DNA from: Actinophytocola oryzae
GTDB lineage: Bacteria > Actinomycetota > Actinomycetes > Mycobacteriales > Pseudonocardiaceae
Direction: 5' to 3'
Assembly (NCBI RefSeq): GCF_004364325.1
Contig: NZ_SOCP01000032.1
Location: 1 to 64,000 of the forward strand
DNA length: 64,000 bases
Part shown: positions 16,984 to 24,850 of the stretch, piece after piece
Numbering within the stretch: the first letter of the stretch is position 1
How the letters are laid out: every line of letters starts with the position of its first letter
Position numbers and translations under genes: made by a program
The notes under the pieces: generated by a model
The model's input: the letters and a program-made list of their open reading frames with translations, nothing else
What the model was told of the DNA's origin: nothing
The model's database searches: none

Positions 16984-17985
16984 TCAGCTCCCCAACTCGG
17001 CGGTGACGGAGAACTCCCGGACGAAGTTGGAGAACTGGGTCGTCAGTTCCTGGAACTCCTTGGTGGTGAGCCGGGAGTTGGTGATCTTCTCGAACCGTGC
17101 GATGAACTCCTGCCGTGGCAGGTCCGGGGTGATCACCAGGTGGTGTGCGTGGCGGGACGCGGAGATCCGGCCGAACTCGGCGCGTTCCATGTTGTAGATG
17201 AACGAGCCCTCGGAGAACCGCAGCGTGCGCGGGTACTCGGCGGGCTCGTGCGCGTCGCTGTACAGCGTCACCCACACGCTCTCGTCGAAGATCTCCAGGC
17301 GGTCGAGCGGGGGGTCGGAGATGACCGTGACCTCCATCCGCGAGCACCTGCTGCGGGCCAGGTACAGGCCGACGAGGCCCATCCTGATCTCCGCGTGCAG
17401 GCGCGACTGGATGGTGTCCATGTCCACGTCGACCGCCGAGTGGCGGATGAGGTAGCGGGCTCGTCCGGAGATGCCGGACGCGTTGTCGGGATCGGCGAGG
17501 ACGCCGCGGAACTCCCGTTCGGATCGGGACAGCAGCATGCGTGCCGCAGCGTGCCGACCGGAGAAACCTCGGAACAGGTACTGCCTCGTGCTTCGCAGGT
17601 CCTGCATCATCAACCGGTTGAGCGCGGGGTTGGGTTCCGCGGTCGGTTCGAAGACGTGGGTGGGGAAGAACTCACGGTTCATCGACCGGTACTCGTCGGC
17701 GAGGTCACGCAACGCCTGTCGGCTTTCCTCGACGAGAGGCGTGAGCATCGCCCGCTGCGAGGCGGTCGCGGTGATGAGGGTCTGGCCGAAGCCGACGATG
17801 GCCGAGACCAGGGTGCCAGTGGCGATCGAGGTGACCAGGTTCTTGCCGACGCCGGGGTCGAGGTTCGCCGACAGGACCATGGTCAGGCCCGAGACCACCA
17901 CCAAGATCAGGAGTAGGAGGCCGGTTCTGGTCCAGAAGATCTCGTGAACGGGGTTTCTGCGGAGGCCCTTGGCTTCCGCGGGCAC
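16984..17985 (-). CDS. Two-helix membrane protein with a DUF5919/PLD-like cytoplasmic domain
   Basis: The 333-residue protein has two N-terminal transmembrane helices (about residues 22-40 and 50-70) and a long cytoplasmic part. Residues ~135-285 follow a Rossmann-like pattern (LFRGFSGRHAAARMLL, then REFRGVLADPDNASG, then MEVTVISDPPLDRLEIFDES, split for reading) that resembles DUF5919/phospholipase-D-like sensor domains. The catalytic HKD motifs are absent. This is an inference from pattern only. It is coupled to the soluble partner downstream (16340-16978) and divergent from the FKBP lipoprotein gene. Confidence 0.7.
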   Translation of the reverse strand: MPAEAKGLRRNPVHEIFWTRTGLLLLILVVVSGLTMVLSANLDPGVGKNLVTSIATGTLVSAIVGFGQTLITATASQRAMLTPLVEESRQALRDLADEYRSMNREFFPTHVFEPTAEPNPALNRLMMQDLRSTRQYLFRGFSGRHAAARMLLSRSEREFRGVLADPDNASGISGRARYLIRHSAVDVDMDTIQSRLHAEIRMGLVGLYLARSRCSRMEVTVISDPPLDRLEIFDESVWVTLYSDAHEPAEYPRTLRFSEGSFIYNMERAEFGRISASRHAHHLVITPDLPRQEFIARFEKITNSRLTTKEFQELTTQFSNFVREFSVTAELGS

Positions 17986-18164
17986 CGGCTACCACCTCCT
18001 TCGGCTGTCACCCAAACGAGGGACAGCGTTCAGTGGTTGATCGAGTACGGGCTGTTACTCTACCGCTGCACGCGTAAGTGATAAATAGGAAGAACGGGTG
18101 GTGTGTTGGTCACTGTCAGCGCCTGTTCGGCCGCCAAAAACGGCGGTCTAGTCTTACGGCCATC

Positions 18165-18707
18165 ATGCGCATCGTGACCAGGGTCGTACCCCTGTTGCTA
18201 GCACTGCTGGTGCTCACTGCCTGTGTCAGCCGCGTTGGTCCCTCCGGCGCCGCGGTTCACCCGTCCGTGTCCCAAGCGCCGACTGCGAGCCCGGTCTCGG
18301 GGGAGTGCTCGACCGACGACGTCAAGGTGACCGGCACGCTGGAGGAGAAGCCGGCGGTGGCCGTGCCGACCGACTGCAAGTCACCGTCGCGGGTCATCGC
18401 GGCGGATCTCGAGGTCGGCGGCGGCCCGCAGGCCGTGAGGGGTTCGGATCTCGACATCAACTACGTGATGGTGGCGTGGTCGACCGGCGAGGAGCTGGAC
18501 CGCGCCGGGTACACCTCGAACGGCAACACCCAGGCCGTGACGAACCTCGGCCGCTCCGGCTGGATCCACGGCCTCGACGAGGGCCTGATCGGCATCCGGG
18601 AAGGCGGCCGACGCCTGGTGGTCCTGCCCCCGCAGCGGGCGACGAGCGACACCGCCAACCCGGACGCACTGATCTTCGTCGTGGACGCGGTCAGCGTCCG
18701 CGACTGA
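18165..18707 (+). CDS. FKBP-type peptidyl-prolyl isomerase-like lipoprotein
   Basis: The 180-residue protein has a lipoprotein signal ending LLVLTAC (Cys about residue 20), so it should be anchored outside the membrane. Residues ~70-178 fit an FKBP fold: LDINYVMVAWSTGE, then SGWIHGLDEGLIGIREGG, then RRLVVLPP and the closing strand LIFVVDAVSV. The loop G-x-x-E/D-G-L-x-G is the classic FKBP signature. The likely role is folding of exported proteins. The ATG at 18165 begins the signal peptide; a TAGTCT -10-like hexamer lies at 18149-18154. Confidence 0.82.
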   Translation: MRIVTRVVPLLLALLVLTACVSRVGPSGAAVHPSVSQAPTASPVSGECSTDDVKVTGTLEEKPAVAVPTDCKSPSRVIAADLEVGGGPQAVRGSDLDINYVMVAWSTGEELDRAGYTSNGNTQAVTNLGRSGWIHGLDEGLIGIREGGRRLVVLPPQRATSDTANPDALIFVVDAVSVRD

Positions 18708-18761
18708 CCGCGCGCCCGCCGATCAACACGTCCCGACCGGCCCCCGCAGGCCCGCCCCGAC

Positions 18762-18950
18762 GCACTGAAGGCGTCCTTCATTGCACCGGGCGTACTGAAG
18801 GATGCTCCTATAGATGTCAAGTGGTCCTTCGTTACGCCGGACCGAGCCTGCCGCGCCGATGCACTGAAGGGCGCCTTCGTAACGCTGGCCGTTCTGAAGG
18901 GCGCCTTCGTAACGGTGGGCGTTCTGAAGGGCGCCTTCAGTACGGGGCCC
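18762..18950. repeat. Second 30-bp repeat array in a convergent gene gap
   Basis: Units related to the 96-335 array lie at 18762, 18792, 18861, 18891 and 18921. The last three are perfectly spaced at 30 bases with the core CTGAAGGGCGCCTTCGTAAC. The unit starting 18792 is interrupted by about 20 bases inside its inverted repeat. The array fills most of the 259-base gap between the convergent FKBP and quinone oxidoreductase genes, a position where hairpins could act as bidirectional terminators. Confidence 0.85.
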
Positions 18951-18966
18951 GGTCGGGTGCCTCGGG

Positions 18967-19947
18967 TCAGGGCAGGAGCAGTAGCTTGCCCGTCGTCCGG
19001 CGGGCCTGCAGGTCCTCGTGGGCCTTGCGGGCGTCGGCCAGTGGGTAACGGCCGCCGATGCGGACCGAGACCCGGCCTGCCGCGATGGCCTGGAACAGCT
19101 CGTCACACCGCCACTGGAACTCCTCGGGCGTCGCGATGTGGTGCCCGAGTGTCGGGCGGGTGAGGAACACCGAGCCCGCCGAGTTCAGCCGCTGCGGATC
19201 GACCGGCGGGACCGGGCCGCTGGACGCACCGAACAGGGCGAGCACGCCACGGCGCGCGAGCGAGGCCAGGCTGCCGTCGAACGTCGTCCTACCGACACCG
19301 TCGTACACCGCCGCGACGCCGACGCCGCCGGTCAGCTCCGCGACCGCGTCCGCGAAGTCGGTCTCGGTGTAGCGGATCACCTCGTCGGCACCCGCCTCGC
19401 GCGCGAGCGCCTCCTTCTCCGGGGTCGACACGGTGCCGATCACCTTGGCGCCGCGGTACTTCGCGAGCTGCACCAGCAGCAGGCCGGCCCCGCCGGCCGC
19501 CGCGTGCACCAGGACCGTGTCGCCCGGCTTGACCGCGTAGGTCGCGGTGACGAGGTAGTGCGCGGTCAGCCCCTGCAGCATGGCGGCGGCCGCGACCTCG
19601 TCCTCGACACCCTCCGGCACCTTGAACGCCGCGGTGGCGGGCACGACCACCCGCTGGGCGTACGAGCCGGGCGCGGCAGCCCACGCGACGTGGTCGCCCT
19701 CGGCGAAGCCCGTGACCTCCGACCCGACCGCGACGACCGTGCCCGCTCCCTCGGCGCCGGGCGTGAACGGCAGCGGCACCGGGTACTGCCCGATGCGGTG
19801 GTAGACGTCGATGAAGTTGACGCCGGCCGCCGCGACCGCCACCACGAGGTCGCGCGCACCGGGCTCGGGAGCGTCGACTCTGTCGAGCTCCAGCACCTCC
19901 GGCCCGCCGGCCGCACGCACGAGAATGGCATCGATCCGGTCAACCAC
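18967..19947 (-). CDS. NADPH:quinone oxidoreductase, zinc-free MDR family
   Basis: This 326-residue medium-chain dehydrogenase/reductase has FIDVYHRIGQYP (about residues 50-61), GAEGAGTVVAVG and the NADPH-binding HAAAGGAGLLLVQLAK (about residues 146-161). The cysteines and histidine of the catalytic zinc site are absent, as in quinone oxidoreductases. The GTG start has GGAGG five bases upstream. It precedes repeats on its 3' side and follows ctaA, with 37 bases between them, matching the qor-ctaA neighbourhood of mycobacteria. Confidence 0.88.
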   Translation of the reverse strand: MVDRIDAILVRAAGGPEVLELDRVDAPEPGARDLVVAVAAAGVNFIDVYHRIGQYPVPLPFTPGAEGAGTVVAVGSEVTGFAEGDHVAWAAAPGSYAQRVVVPATAAFKVPEGVEDEVAAAAMLQGLTAHYLVTATYAVKPGDTVLVHAAAGGAGLLLVQLAKYRGAKVIGTVSTPEKEALAREAGADEVIRYTETDFADAVAELTGGVGVAAVYDGVGRTTFDGSLASLARRGVLALFGASSGPVPPVDPQRLNSAGSVFLTRPTLGHHIATPEEFQWRCDELFQAIAAGRVSVRIGGRYPLADARKAHEDLQARRTTGKLLLLP

Positions 19948-19984
19948 GGTGTCCTCCACGATCAGGGATGGGTCCCGACGGACA

Positions 19985-20953
19985 CTATCCGACGCGGGAC
20001 CCGGCCGCCTCAAGATCCACTTCCCGGGTGCGGCCGCGGACCGCGCACCACACGGAACCGGTGGCGATGATCACACACATCGCGCCGAGCACGTGCAGGC
20101 AGACCAGCAGCTCCGGCACACCGGTCAGGAACTGGACGAGCCCGACCGTGCCCTGCGCGACGACCACCGCGACGAGCACCCGGTAGCGCCGCCACGGCGG
20201 CGGGAAGCCCTGCTGGGCACGCAGCCAGAAGCCGAGGAGCACGAGCGAGCCGAGGAACGTGTACAGGAAGGTGGCGTGCACGTGCGCCATGGTCTCGACG
20301 GGGATGCCGAGGCGCGGGGTGTCCGGGTCGCCGCCGTGCGGTCCCGCGCCGGTGACCATCGTGCCGGTCACGAGCAGCCCGGCGAGCAGGGCGGTCTGGA
20401 CATAGAGCCAGGTACGCAGCGCGCCGGGCACCGTGTTCTCTGGGGCAGGTACGTCGTCGTCGCGGGGTACGGCGTGGACGAGCAGAGTAGCGAGCCACAC
20501 CATCACCGTGGAGGCCAGCAGGTGGATCGCGACACTCCACCACACGAGGCTGAGCCGAACCGTGACGCCGCCGATGGCAGCCTGGACGACCACGCCGATC
20601 GGCATGGCCGCCGCGAGCCACAGGTAACGCCGGTCGGTGCGCGGCCGGTGCAGGTAGGCGAGCACGAAGCAGATACCGGCGATGATGCCGACCACGCCGG
20701 TGAACAGGCGGTTGCCGTACTCGATCCACTGGTTGAGCGTGTCGTACTCGGGGTGGGAGACCGGGACCATGCTGCCGGGGAAGCACTGCGGCCAGGTCGG
20801 ACAGCCGAGGCCGGACCCGGTGACCCGCACGACCGCGCCGGTCATCGCGATCAGCGCCTGCGTGGCCAGCACCGCGACCGCGAACCCGAGCTGAAGGCGG
20901 CGGCTCGGGTCGGGCAGGCGGTCGATACGGGCCTTGAGTGTTTCCAGCGGCAC
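19985..20953 (-). CDS. ctaA: Haem A synthase (COX15/CtaA family)
   Basis: Oxidises the methyl group of haem O to give haem A for aa3-type cytochrome oxidase. The 322-residue protein has eight membrane helices in two four-helix bundles. Conserved features are TGAVVRVTGSGLGCPTWP (about residues 38-55) with its cysteine, the glutamate in NQWIEYGNRL (about residue 77), and haem-ligand histidines in AIHLLAS, MAHVHATF and LVCLHVLGA. The start is a GTG. Together with ctaB it supplies haem A. Confidence 0.94.
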   Translation of the reverse strand: MPLETLKARIDRLPDPSRRLQLGFAVAVLATQALIAMTGAVVRVTGSGLGCPTWPQCFPGSMVPVSHPEYDTLNQWIEYGNRLFTGVVGIIAGICFVLAYLHRPRTDRRYLWLAAAMPIGVVVQAAIGGVTVRLSLVWWSVAIHLLASTVMVWLATLLVHAVPRDDDVPAPENTVPGALRTWLYVQTALLAGLLVTGTMVTGAGPHGGDPDTPRLGIPVETMAHVHATFLYTFLGSLVLLGFWLRAQQGFPPPWRRYRVLVAVVVAQGTVGLVQFLTGVPELLVCLHVLGAMCVIIATGSVWCAVRGRTREVDLEAAGSRVG

Positions 20954-21017
20954 GGCCCTGATCGTAAGGAACCGGCGCGGGCGTCGGTCGCGCGGGCTTG
21001 CCCTGCCCCCGAGGGGA

Positions 21018-21873
21018 ATGTCCAGGGTCGCCGGGGTGCGCTTCGCCGTCAGTTACCAGCCTGCCCTGCACGGTCTCGACCCGCAGGTCCTCGCCGCGTA
21101 CGCCCGACACGCGGAGGAGTGCGGCTTCGAGGGGCTCTACCTGCCCGAGCACGTCGCGCTGTACACCGGTGCCCGGGTCGGCGCCGTGGAGTTCCCCGCC
21201 GACGACCCCGTGCCTGGACCCCCTGGACTGTCTGTCCTATGTGGCGGCCAACACGTCACGGCTGTTGCTCGGTACCGGGGTCCTGCTGCTGCCGCACCAC
21301 CATCCGGTGCCGCTCGCGAAACGCCTCGCCACGGTGGACCTCCTGTCGGGCGGCCGACTGCGCCTGCTGACCGTCGGCGTCGGGGCCCTGCCGGGCGAGG
21401 CGGCGGCGGTCGGTGTGGACTTCACCACGCGCGGCCGTCGCGCCGACGAGGCCATCGAGGTGCTCAGGCTGCTGTGGTCGGGCAGGCCGGTGAGCCATGC
21501 GGGCGAGTTCTTCCGGTTCGAGGACGTGTGCAGCTGTCCAACGGCCGATCTGCCCATTCACGTGGGTGGTTCGAGCGCGGCCGCGGCCCGTCGTGCGGGC
21601 CGGCTCGGGCACGGCTACTTCGCGGGCGGGATGCTGGCTCCCGGGGAACGCGCCCGCCAGTTCGACCTGGCCCGCACAGCCGCCGCCGACGCGGGCCACG
21701 ACCCGGCCGCGCTGGAGTACACCCGCTGGGGCTCGCTCGACCTGCTCCCCGAGAAGGTCGAGGCACTGGCCGTCCAGGGGGTGACCCGCCTGGTGGTGAG
21801 CGCCACCTCACCGGACCCGTCACGGCAGCGGGACGAGTTGTCGGCCTTCGCGGAGCGTTTCGGTCTGAGCTGA
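21018..21873 (+). pseudogene. LLM-class F420-dependent oxidoreductase, frameshifted
   Basis: The N-terminal part (VRFAVSYQPALHGLD, then CGFEGLYLPEHVALY) is read in one frame up to DDPVP at about 21212. The rest (LDPLDCLSYVAANT, then RLLLGTGVLLLPHH and DLLSGGRLRLLTVGVGA) continues in the next frame to 21873. Removing one base at about 21213-21216 joins both into a normal ~280-residue luciferase-like F420 enzyme (TIGR03619-type pattern). The start may be ATG 21018 or GTG 21036. All else looks intact, so this is either a recent inactivation or an assembly error. Confidence 0.85.
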
Positions 21874-21923
21874 GACGCGCCGAGGGCGTTCGGTGCGCTC
21901 GGGGCGTGTGGTTGGGTCGGCCG

Positions 21924-22481
21924 GTGACGTGGGGGTTGGTCGGCCAGGCGGTCGGCATGTTCGTGGTGACCAACGTGGACGACCTCGTGCTGCTGGCGTT
22001 GTTCTTCGCCAGGGGTGCGGTGGTGCGGGTCGTCGCGGGGCAGTACCTCGGTTTTGGTGCGATCCTCGCCGTGTCGGTGGCGGGGGCGTTGGGCGCGGGA
22101 CTGTTGCCCGAGTCCGCGCTGCCCTGGCTCGGGCTCGTGCCGCTGTTCCTCGGTCTGCGTGCCGCCTGGCAGGTGTGGCGGCGTCGAACCGACGATGACG
22201 ACGACCAGCCTGACGCCGGGCCGGCGGTGCTGGCCGTCGCTGCCGTCACCGTCGCCAACGGTGGGGACAACGCCGGCGTCTACGTTCCGGTGTTCGCCGT
22301 CAGCGGGACCACCGGGATCGTCGTGTACTCGGTGGTGTTCCTGGTGCTGCTCGGCGTCTGGTGCCTGGCGGGGGTCTTCCTGGCCACGAGGCCGGTGGTC
22401 GCGCGTTTGTTGGCTCGGTGGGGCCACGTTGTCCTACCGGTCGTGCTGATCGGGGTCGGGCTGTTGATCCTGCTCAGCTGA
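21924..22481 (+). CDS. CadD-family cadmium resistance transporter-like membrane protein
   Basis: This 185-residue protein has about five hydrophobic helices and the motif FVVTNVDDLVLLALFF near the N-terminus, matched by VTVANGGDNAGVYVPVF in the second half. These paired N-x-x-D-x motifs are typical of CadD-type transporters linked to cadmium or other metal export. A run of aspartates (TDDDDDQPD) lies in the central loop. The GTG at 21924 is chosen; the ribosome-binding site is poor. It overlaps the end of the convergent ABC permease gene by 8 bases. Confidence 0.8.
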   Translation: MTWGLVGQAVGMFVVTNVDDLVLLALFFARGAVVRVVAGQYLGFGAILAVSVAGALGAGLLPESALPWLGLVPLFLGLRAAWQVWRRRTDDDDDQPDAGPAVLAVAAVTVANGGDNAGVYVPVFAVSGTTGIVVYSVVFLVLLGVWCLAGVFLATRPVVARLLARWGHVVLPVVLIGVGLLILLS

Positions 22482-23253
22482 GCTTCGTCGTGCGGGACGC
22501 GATCAGCGTCACCACCGCGCCCCAGCCGACCAGGACCGCGAACACCGGCCAGCCCGGGACGCCGCCCTCGACCAGTGCGGTCTGCATGCCGTCCGTGAGG
22601 GCGCCCGACGGCAGCAGTGCGACCACGTCGCCCACGACGCCGGGCATCGAGTCCGGGGGCACGATGATGCCGCCCGCCAGCAGCAGTACGAACCACACCA
22701 CGTTCGCCAGCGCCAGCACTACCTCGGCCTTCAGCGCGCCGCCCAGCAGCACGCCCAGCGCGCCGAACGACAGCGTGCCCAGCACGGCCAGCAGCAGCGC
22801 CCACCCCAGGCCCGCCACGGTCGGTGACCAGCCGAGGGCCGCCGCGACCACGCCGAGCACCACCAGCTGCACCGCCACCACGACCAGACCCGCGATCGTG
22901 CGGCCGGCCACCAGCAGCCATCTCGGCAGGGCCGTTGCCGCCAGGCGCTTCAGCACGCCGTACCGGCGGTCGAAGCCCAGCGCGATGGCCTGTCCGGTGA
23001 ACGCCGACGACATCACCGCCAGTGCGAACACCCTCGGCACCACGGAGTCGATGCGTGGCTCCGGCAGGTCGAAGACGTCGAACAGCGTCAGCCCCACCAG
23101 CAGCGCCACCGGGATCAGCAGCGTCAGCAGGATCTGTTCGCTGTTGCGCAGCGTCAGCATCGCCTCGGTGCGGGCGTGGACCAGCAGCATCCTGCCCACC
23201 CGGCCGCGGCCCGGCGCGGGCGTGAAGGTACCGGCGGGGAACGTCGTCGTCAC
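22474..23253 (-). CDS. ABC-2 type transporter permease
   Basis: This 259-residue protein has six predicted membrane helices in the ABC-2 arrangement, after a short cytoplasmic N-terminus containing TEAMLTLRNSEQILLTLLIP. The segment GFDRRYGVLKRLAATALPR is the coupling region usual for daunorubicin-type permeases. The GTG start overlaps the ATPase stop codon (GTGA), so the pair is coupled and forms one exporter. In mycobacteria the equivalent pair sits between the haem A synthase-like gene and mptB. The substrate is unknown. Confidence 0.88.
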   Translation of the reverse strand: MTTTFPAGTFTPAPGRGRVGRMLLVHARTEAMLTLRNSEQILLTLLIPVALLVGLTLFDVFDLPEPRIDSVVPRVFALAVMSSAFTGQAIALGFDRRYGVLKRLAATALPRWLLVAGRTIAGLVVVAVQLVVLGVVAAALGWSPTVAGLGWALLLAVLGTLSFGALGVLLGGALKAEVVLALANVVWFVLLLAGGIIVPPDSMPGVVGDVVALLPSGALTDGMQTALVEGGVPGWPVFAVLVGWGAVVTLIASRTTKLS

Positions 23254-24185
23254 CGCAGTTCCTTTCCGGTCAGCTCCAGGAACACGTCCTCCAGGCTTCG
23301 GCGACCCACGTGCAGCTCCTCGGCCAGTACCCCCTGCTGCGCGCACCACGTCGTCACCGCCGACACCACCTGCGGGTCGACCCGGCCGGTCAGCAGGTAC
23401 GTGCCAGGCGACGGCTCGTCGAGGCGGCAGTCGGCGGGCAGCGCGGTGCACAGCTGCGACAGGTCCAGGCCCGCCTGCGCCCGGAACCGCAGCTGCGCGG
23501 CCTCGGGTTCCTCGGTCGTCAGCTGGCTCGGGCTGCCCTCCGCGACGACCCTGCCGTGGTCGATGATCACGACGTGGTCGGCCAGCTCCTCGGCCTCCTC
23601 CATGACGTGCGTGGTCAGCAGGACGCTCACCCCGTCGGCACGCAGCGCACGCACCAGCTCCCACACGAGCCGCCGCGCCTGCGGGTCCATGCCCGCGGTC
23701 GGCTCGTCCAGGAACACCAGCTCCGGACGCGACACCAGCGCGCACGCCAACGACAGCCGTTGCTGCTGCCCGCCGGACAGCCGCTTGTACGGCGTCCGCC
23801 GAGCCGACGACAGGCCCAGCACGTCGATCAGCCACGCGGGGTCGATCGGGTCCGCCGCGCAGGCCGCCACCAGCGCGAGCATCTCCTCGGCACGCACCCC
23901 CGGGTACGCGCCACCGCCCTGCGGCATCACCCCGATGCGTGGACGCAGCCGCTCGTGCTCGGTCGCCGGGTCGAGACCCAGCACCCGCACGTCGCCGCCG
24001 TCCCGGCGCTGGAACCCCTCGCAGATCTCGACCGTCGTCGTCTTGCCCGCGCCGTTGGGTCCGAGGAGCGCGAGCACCTGCCCACGGTCCAACCGCAGGC
24101 TCAGGCCGTCGACCGCGGTGGTCTGGCCGAATCTTCTGACCAGCGCCGTCAGCTCCACCGCGGGTACCGAGGAAGGGGCGCTCAC
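23250..24185 (-). CDS. ABC transporter ATP-binding protein
   Basis: This 311-residue ATPase shows Walker A GPNGAGKTTT (about residues 43-52), Q-loop GVMPQGGG, signature LSGGQQQR (about residue 138), Walker B LVFLDEPTAG and switch histidine TTHVMEEAEEL. The ~90-residue C-terminal extension is typical of drug and polymer exporters of the DrrA group. The GTG start begins 35 bases after the DUF6058-like gene. It is translationally coupled to the permease. Confidence 0.92.
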   Translation of the reverse strand: MSAPSSVPAVELTALVRRFGQTTAVDGLSLRLDRGQVLALLGPNGAGKTTTVEICEGFQRRDGGDVRVLGLDPATEHERLRPRIGVMPQGGGAYPGVRAEEMLALVAACAADPIDPAWLIDVLGLSSARRTPYKRLSGGQQQRLSLACALVSRPELVFLDEPTAGMDPQARRLVWELVRALRADGVSVLLTTHVMEEAEELADHVVIIDHGRVVAEGSPSQLTTEEPEAAQLRFRAQAGLDLSQLCTALPADCRLDEPSPGTYLLTGRVDPQVVSAVTTWCAQQGVLAEELHVGRRSLEDVFLELTGKELR

Positions 24186-24220
24186 GTCCGTAAGGCTATT
24201 GCTTCGTCCTGGAGGAACGC

Positions 24221-24805
24221 TCAGACCCCTACCGGGTGCACGTCACACTCCTCGAACACCTCCGCCCACGTCGCACGCACCCTGGTCACGTTCTTGTCCC
24301 TGCTCGTGTCTCCATATCGCTCGCGGTCGTAGTCGGTGAACGGGCGCAGCAGCGCGTCGAGCTCGTCGACGGCCGTGCGCAGGGCGTCGCGCCAGACCGG
24401 GTCCTCCGGCGCCGACGCCCCGGTCAACTCCGCCACCCGCGCGACGAGCCTGCTCTTGGCCACCATCGACTCCGGCGTCACCGAACGCAGACACACCCCG
24501 AACCCGCCGCCCAGGTAGTCCTGCCAGTAGTCGTCCACGTCGGCCTCGGCTCCGCCCGCCGCCAGGAACCGCTCGCGGAACCCCTCGGCCAGCGACTCGA
24601 GCCCGACGGCGTCGACCAGCGCGAAGTAGTCCGGCGGGAACCGGCGCTCGCCACTGGGCAGCACGTACGTCGCACCGGGTAACCGGCCCTCGGCCACCAG
24701 CGCCGAGACCTGGGCGGCACCGAGGGCGCGACCGTCGCAGAGCTCGGCCAGCGTGCGGTACTCGGTAGTGATGTAGTCGAGGTCGGAAGTGGTGAAGGAA
24801 GCCAT
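24221..24805 (-). CDS. DUF6058-like protein of unknown function
   Basis: This 194-residue acidic protein has no signal or membrane segment. The opening DLDYITTEYRTLAELCDGR, then VSALVAEGRLPGATY and SGERRFPPDYFALVD fits the DUF6058 family, which databases label as natural-product-biosynthesis related. No biosynthetic cluster is visible here, so I draw no function from that label. It lies between mptB (45-base gap) and the ABC ATPase gene (35-base gap) on the same strand. Confidence 0.6.
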   Translation of the reverse strand: MASFTTSDLDYITTEYRTLAELCDGRALGAAQVSALVAEGRLPGATYVLPSGERRFPPDYFALVDAVGLESLAEGFRERFLAAGGAEADVDDYWQDYLGGGFGVCLRSVTPESMVAKSRLVARVAELTGASAPEDPVWRDALRTAVDELDALLRPFTDYDRERYGDTSRDKNVTRVRATWAEVFEECDVHPVGV

Positions 24806-24850
24806 GCGCGCACGGTATGCCCGAGCACCGACAGTTCTGGAAAGCGCAGG

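Noticed and set aside
21205-21225. Programmed frameshift in the LLM oxidoreductase gene
   Set aside because: No slippery heptamer, downstream stem or upstream Shine-Dalgarno-like stimulator is evident, and the enzyme family does not use frameshifting.
23176-24339. Long plus-strand frames opposite the ABC, mptB and suf genes
   Set aside because: They are antisense shadows of genes with clear family motifs; the translated shadow sequences are low-complexity.
24221-24805. Natural-product biosynthetic cluster around the DUF6058-like gene
   Set aside because: The family label mentions natural products, but no synthase, tailoring or resistance set is nearby; the neighbours are an ABC pair and mptB.
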